Part shown: piece by piece, positions 44,689 through 53,200 of the stretch
How positions within the stretch are numbered: position 1 is the stretch's first letter
How the letters are laid out: every line of letters starts with the position of its first letter
NCBI GenBank assembly: GCA_049517655.1
Contig: JBEKRQ010000002.1
Span: 717,817-781,816, forward strand
Direction of reading: 5' to 3'
DNA: 64,000 nt
From: UBA11358 sp049517655
GTDB taxonomy: Bacteria > Verrucomicrobiota > Verrucomicrobiia > Limisphaerales > UBA11358
Notes under the pieces: model-generated
What the model was told of the DNA's origin: nothing
Database searches by the model: none
What the model saw: only the letters and a program-made list of their open reading frames with translations
Position numbers and translations under genes: made by a program

Positions 44689-47262
44689 ATGAAAAGCAGG
44701 GCTTCCAATTTTCGGCTGGGTAAGCTCTCTTCAGAAAAACGAGCGCTTTTGGCTTTGCGCGCGCTGAAATCTCACGAGAGCGCAGTCAAAAATCGGCAGG
44801 GGACTATTCGCAGACGTACACGTGCTGATGGACTTTCGGTGTTTCCACTCTCATTTGCTCAGGAACGTTTGTGGATATTGGATCAGCTGAAGCCTGGGAA
44901 TGTGGCTTACAACATGCCTGGGGCGTTAAGGATCAAGGGAGTATTAGATGTCGAAGTGTTAAAAAGGGCGATTGGGGAAATCATTGAGCGGCACGAAGTG
45001 TTGCGGACGACCTTTGAGATGAAGGAGGAGAGGTTAGTGCAGGTGATTCATCCTGCGCCGGAGGTAAAGATCGAAGTTGTCCGGCTCGAACAGAAGGAAG
45101 CTGGGGAGCGGGAAACCGCGATCCGTCAGCTGGTGCGTGAGGAGGCGCAAAAGCCATTTGATCTAGCTCGCGGACCTTTACTGCGAGTCAAACTGGTCCG
45201 TGCGAGCGGTGAGGAGCACGTTTTGCTTTTTACGATGCATCACATTGTGTCGGACGGTTGGTCGATGGGAGTGTTGGCGCGGGAGTTTGGAGAATTGTAT
45301 GAGGCATTCATCGCCGGACATCCCTCACCGCTGAAAGAACTTCCGATCCAATATGCAGATTATTCGGTCTGGCAGCGGGAATGGTTAAGCGGGGAAGAGT
45401 TGAACAGGCAGCTGGAGTACTGGCGAGGACAGTTGAGGGGCGAGCCACCCGGACTTCGGCTGCCCACGGACTGGTCATGCTCGGAAAGGCGGAGCTTGTC
45501 CGACGGAGTTTGTTCCATCACGTTTCCCGAACTGTTGATCAGGGGTTTGAAGGGTCTGAGCCGGGACCAGGGAGTCACTTTGTTCATGCTGCTACTGGCG
45601 GGCTTCAAAGTTCTCCTTCATCACTACAGCCGGGAAGAGGACATCATGGTCGAGACATATGTGGCGAATCGCAATTCCAATCAGGTTGAGGAGTTGATTG
45701 GATTTTTCGTCAATTATCTGGTGTTGAGAACGGACCTGTCCGGTGATCCGGGCTTCCTTGAGATACTGGGCCGTGTGAAAAAAACAGTCCTCCAGGCTTA
45801 CGCCCACCAGGAATTGCCTTTTCAGAAGCTCATCGCCGAGCTGCACCTAGGAAACAACCTGCAGAGGAGCAATCTCGTCCAGGTGGTTTTCATGATGCAG
45901 CAGTTTCAGAAACTGGAGCTGAAATGGCCGGAACTTTCATTGGAGTCCATGCCATTGGAACAAAATGAAGCCGACCTGGATTTGAACGTGTCCATCATCG
46001 TTCGCGAGCAATCGCTGACCTGCGTGGCGCAGTACAATACCGGTCTGTTCCGGGAAGCAACCATCCGAAACCTGCTCGACGGTTATGTTGCCGTCCTCGA
46101 GCAGGTTCTTTCCGCGCCGGAGCAAAAGCTCTCCCGGTTTTCATTGATCGAAGCGCTGAAGGCGTCGTCAGCATCGGGCTGGACCGTGGGGCAAAAGGTG
46201 GAAATCTGCATTGCCGCCACGTTTACCGCGGAACCGCTGGAAGAGCCGATAGGTTTTTGGATGGAAGAATTGGATGTTCCTTTCGAAATAAAGTTTGCTC
46301 CTTACGACCAGGTCTTCCAGCAATTGCTTGACCCAGCTAGCGTTTTGTCGGGCAATACATCCGGGGCGAATATTGTGCTGCTTCGTTTGGAGGATTGGTG
46401 GCGCAATAAGGTTCTTGAAGAGGAAGAGCTAAGGAAGCGTGTTGCCGAGCTTATGGTTGCGTTGAAAGCGGCAGTTGATCGCGCATCAGTTCCGTATCTT
46501 ATCGGATTCTGCCCGGCGTCCCCGGACTTCCAGCACCGGACGGCCGTTCAACAATCGGAAGATAAAATAACGGAACAGCTCTCTGGCGTGCAGGGCGTTT
46601 ATTTCGTTCAGGAGAGCGAATGGACGCTTCTTTACCGAACAGACCATTGCTATGACCGGCATGGAGATGAACTGGGACATATTCCCTACACGCTCGATTT
46701 TTTTGCAGTGATGGGCACTGTGCTCGCGGACCGGATTCATGGTTTTCGGAGTTCGCCAGGCTTGGAACGGATGCAAAGAATCGCCGGGGATCTGGCGAGC
46801 GGGGAAAAACTTCATCGCGCCATCAGCTTGAAGAAACGGCGGCAGAGGCCGCGAGCGCTTGCAGAATTCAAGGCTCCGCAAACTCCCATCGAAGAAATCC
46901 TGGCCGGAATCTGGTCGGAGGTGTTGGGGATCGAGACAGTCGGGGTGCAGGACGATTTCTTCGCGCTGGGAGGACATTCCCTCATGGGGACGGTTATGCT
47001 TTCCCGCGTCCGCGAGACCTTTCACCTGGACCTGCCTTTGCATCATCTATTCGAAACCCCGACGATCGCGGAATTGGCAGAAGTCATAGGCAAAATGATC
47101 GTCGAGAGGTCTGCCGGTGAAGGCGCTGATCCTTCGGTGGAAGCGCTGCAGGAATTGTCGGAGGAAGAACTGGATCGTTTGATAGCGGAAGAGCGGCAAC
47201 TGGCACAAGTGGATGCAAGTCGCCCGGTAACCGTGAATCGTCGGGATCGGAATGCGACATGA
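44689..47262 (+). CDS. NRPS module C-(FkbH N-terminal domain without HAD)-T
   Basis: From the ATG at 44689 it is 857 residues. It begins with the linker LSSEKRALLALRALKSHE, a C domain (MHHIVSDGWSM near residue 184), then the SGNH-like N-terminal half of FkbH-type regions (IAATFTAEPLEEPIGFWMEE near 510), and a thiolation domain (LGGHSLMGTV near 763). The HAD catalytic half (DxDxT) and the GNAT-like tail found in the 27364 and 47259 proteins are cleanly absent after GFRSSPGLER. There is no adenylation domain, so its carrier must be loaded in trans or act as a pass-through. Its stop overlaps the next start (ATGA). Confidence 0.88.
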   Translation: MKSRASNFRLGKLSSEKRALLALRALKSHESAVKNRQGTIRRRTRADGLSVFPLSFAQERLWILDQLKPGNVAYNMPGALRIKGVLDVEVLKRAIGEIIERHEVLRTTFEMKEERLVQVIHPAPEVKIEVVRLEQKEAGERETAIRQLVREEAQKPFDLARGPLLRVKLVRASGEEHVLLFTMHHIVSDGWSMGVLAREFGELYEAFIAGHPSPLKELPIQYADYSVWQREWLSGEELNRQLEYWRGQLRGEPPGLRLPTDWSCSERRSLSDGVCSITFPELLIRGLKGLSRDQGVTLFMLLLAGFKVLLHHYSREEDIMVETYVANRNSNQVEELIGFFVNYLVLRTDLSGDPGFLEILGRVKKTVLQAYAHQELPFQKLIAELHLGNNLQRSNLVQVVFMMQQFQKLELKWPELSLESMPLEQNEADLDLNVSIIVREQSLTCVAQYNTGLFREATIRNLLDGYVAVLEQVLSAPEQKLSRFSLIEALKASSASGWTVGQKVEICIAATFTAEPLEEPIGFWMEELDVPFEIKFAPYDQVFQQLLDPASVLSGNTSGANIVLLRLEDWWRNKVLEEEELRKRVAELMVALKAAVDRASVPYLIGFCPASPDFQHRTAVQQSEDKITEQLSGVQGVYFVQESEWTLLYRTDHCYDRHGDELGHIPYTLDFFAVMGTVLADRIHGFRSSPGLERMQRIAGDLASGEKLHRAISLKKRRQRPRALAEFKAPQTPIEEILAGIWSEVLGIETVGVQDDFFALGGHSLMGTVMLSRVRETFHLDLPLHHLFETPTIAELAEVIGKMIVERSAGEGADPSVEALQELSEEELDRLIAEERQLAQVDASRPVTVNRRDRNAT

Positions 47263-50200
47263 AAATCCTTCTTCTACAAAAGATGATTTATGTCCCGAGT
47301 TTCGGGGGCGCCAACAAGGGCAACCGCCTGTTGATGGAAGGATTGGCACAACGCGGCCACAAATGCCGGGTGATTGTGCCCGCGATTGGTAGTCATGGAC
47401 CACAGACGCGGGAACAGTTGCTCGAAGCGTTGAAGGCTCGTGAAATAGACATCCTGACGGTCACCCCCGAGATCTGCATCTTCCGGTGCCACGGGGTCCA
47501 AGTGCACGCGGTTTTTTCGGCCGCAGGAATTTATTCGTATGCGGAGCAGAGAATAAAAGAATTTCAACCGGACTGGGTGTTGGTTACAGCGGAAGACCCC
47601 GGCCAAACGCTGTTGGAGAGCGCGTTGAGGTGCGCGCCGGACCGGACGGTCTACATCGCCCTGACTCCATTGCAGATGCCGTTTGGCCCCGCTTGTTTTC
47701 TGCCGAGCACAGCGCAAACCGAACTCATCCGGCGGGCCGCTGGCATTATTACGATCAGCAATCACGTGAAAGAATACATCCGTCACTGGAGCGGATTGGA
47801 TAGCACGGTTCTACGATTTCCCGTTTATGGGCCTGGGCCGTTCCGAAACCTCGGCTGCTTTGAACGCGGGTTTGTTACTTTGATCAATCCTTGCGCTTAC
47901 AAGGGCATATCAATCTTTTTGGACCTGGCGGAAGGCCTGCCGGACGTGTCATTTGCCGTGGTGCCTACCTGGGGCACAACCTCGGGAGACCATATGTCGC
48001 TCAGAAGGTTTCCCAATATCACGCTTTTGCCGCCGGCAGACGACATCGATGAGATACTGGTCCAGACGCGCGTTTTGTTGATGCCTTCGTTATGGATGGA
48101 AGCGTTCGGGCTGCTGTCGGTGGAAGCGATGTTGCGCGGGATCCCGGTGCTGGCCAGCAATACGGGTGGATTGCCCGAGGCAAAACTGGGAGTGGATTAC
48201 GTGTTGCCCGTGCATCCCATCGAGCAATACGAGCCGAGATTTGATGAGCGGGATTATCCCGTCCCGGTTATTCCTCCCCAGAACAGTAGTCCTTGGAAGC
48301 AGACCCTGCAGGAGTTGCTGAGTCATCGAACAACGTACCAAAGGGTATCCGAAGAATCGCGCCGGGCCGCGCTGGACTTTGTTTCTCAGGCCGGGGTGGA
48401 AGCGTTCGAACAATTCTTAAGCTGCTTGGAAAAGGTGAAAGGGACTCCAGAGCCTGCGGCAGACCGGTTCAAGGCTGAGGTAAAGGCCGCCGGCAATCCG
48501 ACCGCACCAGACTCCGGCAAAATACATCCGCTTTCATTGAAGAGACAAACACTTCTCCAATTGCGGGCCATCCGGGCGATGAGGAAATCCGAGCAACCCA
48601 GCATTCCCCGACTCAGCCGTGGCTCTTCGCGCGAAGGTTTCCCTCTGTCTTATGCTCAGGAAAGGTTGTGGTTTTTGGATCAGCTTCGGCCGGGCAATAT
48701 TGGCTATCAGGCATTGTTTGGCTTGGGCATCACGGGAAGGCTGGATGCTGGGGTTTTGGAGCGAAGCTTGAACGAGATTGTAAGGCGGCATGAAATTTTA
48801 AGGACTAGCTTTCACATTCAAGCTGGCGAGCCGCGACAGGTGATCACTGCGGAGGTAAAATTCGAGCTGCCGATACATGATCTGCAGAACTTATCACCTG
48901 ATCAGCGGGCAGCGGAACTGCAGCGAACAACAGAGTGCGAATTAGAAAAATCCTTTGACCTGACTTGTGCTCCTTTGATTCGAGCCGGGCTGGTGCGATT
49001 CAGCGAAACCGAGCACGTGCTGCTCTACGGGATGCACCATATCATCAGCGACGGATGGTCGATGTCCGTGGTCGTTCAGGAATTGTCAAAAATCTACGAA
49101 GCATTCGCGCGTGGTGAACCTTCGCCTCTGCCGGAGCTGCCGATACAGTATGTGGATTTTGCGGTGTGGCAACGGAACTGGTTGCAAGGTGAAGTATTGG
49201 AGAAGCAGTTGGAGTATTGGAGGGAGCAGTTGAAAGCCATGCCTGAGGCCTTGGAGTTGCCAACGGACCGGCCACGGCCGGCGATGCCGAGTCATCATGG
49301 ATCGGCGACGGCAATGGTGTTGAGCAAGGAACTATCTCTGGAGCTGAAGAAGTTGAGTCAACGACAAGGTGTGACGTTGTTCATGACGCTATTGGCGGGA
49401 TGGAAGGTGTTGCTGTATCGCCACACCGGTCAGGACGATGTGGTCGTGGGGACTCCAATTGCGAATCGAAACCGGAGGGAAATAGAGGCATTGATCGGTT
49501 TTTTTGTGAACACACTGGTAATACGGACCGATCTGTCCGGGAATCCCACCTTTTTGGAGCTGCTGGACCGAGAACGGAAAGTTACCTTGGACGCGTACGA
49601 GCATCAGGATATTCCCTTCGAACGACTGGTCCAGGAATTGCAGCCGGAAAGGAACCTCAGTTATAATCCGCTGTTTCAAGTGTTCTTCAATCTGGCAAAC
49701 CTTGGAGAAGAGACGCTGGAAATACAAGGGCTGCAATTGTCCACCCAAAGGAATGAAACGGCGTCGGCAAGATTCGATCTGACGCTTTATGTGAATGACG
49801 TTGGGGAACAGCTGCGACTGGAGCTGGTTTACAGCACGGACCTGTTTGCGAAGTGGCGGATGGATGAATTCCTGAACCAGTACCATCTGCTGCTGACGCA
49901 ATTGGTCGAAGCTCCACAGACCCGCATCGCGGATTTTACGCTGGTCAGCGAAAGAATGAGAAAAACGCTTCCTCAACTCAGCGCGAAAGTGGAGTCGCGC
50001 TGGAAGGGAGGTGTCCATGAGTTCTTTTCTCGTGAGGCCCGGCGGTGTCCTGAGGCGGTGGCAGTGATGGACCAAGCGGAGTGTTGGAACTATGCGGAGT
50101 TGGACAAGTGTGCCAATCAACTGGCCAATTACCTCCGGATCGGGGGACTTAAACTTGGGGATCGGGTAGCTATCTACGGGAGCAGAAGTGCAGGATTGAT

Positions 50201-53200
50201 CTTGGCACTCATCGGGGTCCTGAAAGCGTCCGGATCATTTGTTATTCTGGACCAAAGTTACCCGGAAAGCAGATTGAAAGAGTACGTTCGTGTGGTGCAG
50301 CCGCGGGCTTGTATTTTGTTGGACGATGCTGGAGCACGACAGCCGGCATTTGACCGCTACCTGACCGAATTGGCGGATTGTTTTAGGCTGGTATTGCCGG
50401 CAACCCGTCTGGACCTGATGCAGGTGCTCGGAGCTTGCTCGTCAGCGGATCCGGAACTCGCCACTGACCCGGAGCAGGAATGTTACCTGGCTTTCACTTC
50501 CGGCACCACTGGTGTTCCCAAAGGGATCATAGGAACCCACAGTCCGTTGGCTCATTTCATAGCGTGGCATGCCGAACAATTTGGCTTGATGGAAGGCGAC
50601 CGGTTCAGTCTTCTGTCGGGACTCTCTCACGATCCACTTTTGCGAGATATTTTTGCCCCTTTAAGCGTGGGTGCAAGGATTTGTATTCCTGATGAGCCAG
50701 GCTTGGAACGTGGTGATCTCGGAATGTGGATGAAGGAAGCGCAGGTCAGCGTTGCTCATTTGACGCCGGCTCTGGGCCGGTTTATTTGTGCCGGTGTGAA
50801 GAATGCCAAAGCGCCTTTCACATTGGACAGTTTACGATACGCATTTTTTGGAGGGGATCTGTTGACGCGCGGCGATATCCAGCAGTTGAAGGAAATAGCG
50901 CCATCCGTGCAATGCGTTAACTTTTATGGCACCACTGAAACCCCGCAAGCGATGTCATATTATCGTATTCTTGGAGGCGAAAGAGAATTCACCAAAGATT
51001 TGGAACAAGTGCCCATAGGGGCAGGAATCGAAGGAGTTGATGTGGTTGTGCTCAACCGATCAGCGCAACCGGCCGGTGTCGGGGAACTGGGAGAGATCTG
51101 GATCCGAACTCCCTATTTGTCATCGGGGTATTTGAACGACCCGGCCCTGACACAAGAACGGTTTCGAAGGAATTGGTTTGGGAATGGTGAGGAAGATCGG
51201 ATGTACAAGACTGGGGATTGGGGACGTTATCTCCCGGATGGTAACATCGAGTACTGGGGCCGCATGGATCACCAAGTGAAAGTGCGGGGATTTAGGATTG
51301 AATTAGGGGAAATAGAAAGTGTACTGCGGCAACATTCCGGGGTGAATGACGCGGCAGTGATTACGTGGGAGGACAAGGCTGGAGACAAACAGTTGGCAGG
51401 GTACGTAGTGGGTAAGGAAATGGCGGGGCCAGGCGATCAAGAGTTAAGGCGGCATGTGAGAGAGAAGCTGCCGGAATATATGGTGCCGTCAGTTTTTGTG
51501 ATGCTGGAGAGAATACCGTTGACGCCCAATGGGAAGGTGGATCGGAAGGCATTGCCGGCACCGGAACGGAAACCGGAGGAAGGAACGTTTGTGGCGCCGC
51601 AGACACCGACCGAAGAACTTTTGGTCGGGATCTACAAAGAGGTGTTGAAGGTGGAACGGGTTGGAGTCAATGAAAACTTCTTTGAACTGGGAGGGCATTC
51701 GCTATTAGCGACGCAGTTGATTTCTCGAGTGCGCAAAGTATTTAAGGTGGAGTTGCCTCTGAAAGATTTGTTTGAGGCGCCGACGGTGGCCAGCTTGGGC
51801 GAACGAGTGGCAATGGCGCGGCAAACGGGAAGTGGATTACAGGCGCCGCCGATAATGCCGTCCGATCGGAACAGCGATTTGCCTTTGTCATTTGCGCAAG
51901 AACGCCTATGGTTTTTGGATCAACTGGAGCCTGGCAGTCCGACCTATAACGCTATTTTGTCCATTCCTGGGGTCCTGCGCATCGGGGGCGTGGTCCACGT
52001 AAAAATATTCGAACAAGCACTCAATGAGATTATCCGGCGGCATGAAGTGCTACGAACTACTTTTGGAGCCGTGGATGGTCGTCCGATCCAGGTCATCCAG
52101 CCGGTTCATCCAACTAAACTGCCTGTGATCGATCTCGAAAACTTGCTGGAGCAGGACCAAGCCGACAGGGTATTACGATTGGCCGAGGAGGAAGCGCAAA
52201 GGCCTTTCAATCTGAAAGAAGATCTGATGGTAAGATTCCAATTGTTGCGCCTGAATGAAACAAGACATGTAATGTTGTACACGTTGCACCATATTGCTTC
52301 CGATGGCTGGTCGATGAGGATATTTATTGAGGAGTTTGTTGAACTGTATAAAGCTTTTCTCGAAAACAAAACATCACCCTTGACAGAGTTGCCGGTGCAG
52401 TATGCCGATTTTGCCATCTGGCAACGGGAATGGCTGCAAGGCGAGGTTCTTGCAAACCATTTGTCGTATTGGAAAAAACAGTTGGGTGAAAGGCCTACGG
52501 AACTGCAATTGCCGACAGACAGGCCGCGAGTGACCGGACAGCGATCTCGCTTGGCAACGCAGTCGATTATAATCCCCGCGGCGCTTACCAGGCAATTGAA
52601 CCAGCTAAGCCAGCGCGAGGGCGTCACGTTGTTCATGACCCTGTTAGCGGCCTTTAACGCTTTACTTTCCCGGTACGCCCAGCGTGAGGAAATCGCAGTG
52701 GGAACTTTTGTAGCGAACCGAAACCGGAGTGAGGTGGAGCAATTGATCGGTTTTTTTGTGAATATTTTGATGCTCTACACTAACCTTTCAGGAGATCCTG
52801 ACTTTAAAGAAATACTTAAGCGGGTGAGAACAGTAGCGTTGGAGGCCTATGCGCATCAGGATTTGCCATTTCAAAAGTTAGTGGCCGAATTGCAGCCGGA
52901 ACGCAGTATGACCCACAGTCCGCTGTATCAAGTCATGTTGGTGCTGCATAATACCCCCGTTACGCAGTTGCAGCTGCCCGGCCTTATCTTGAGTCCGATA
53001 AAGATCGATTGGAAAACGGCCAACTTGGACTTGCATCTTTCCATGTCGGAAACAAAGGAGGGGCTGGTTGGTTTGTTTGAATACGACCCGGAGCTGTTTG
53101 AGGCGCAAACGATAATGCTTTTGGAAGAGAACTATCGCGGGATATTGGAACAAGTTGCCGAAGACGCCGAACGGAAACTTTCACAGTTACAGCTGACGGC

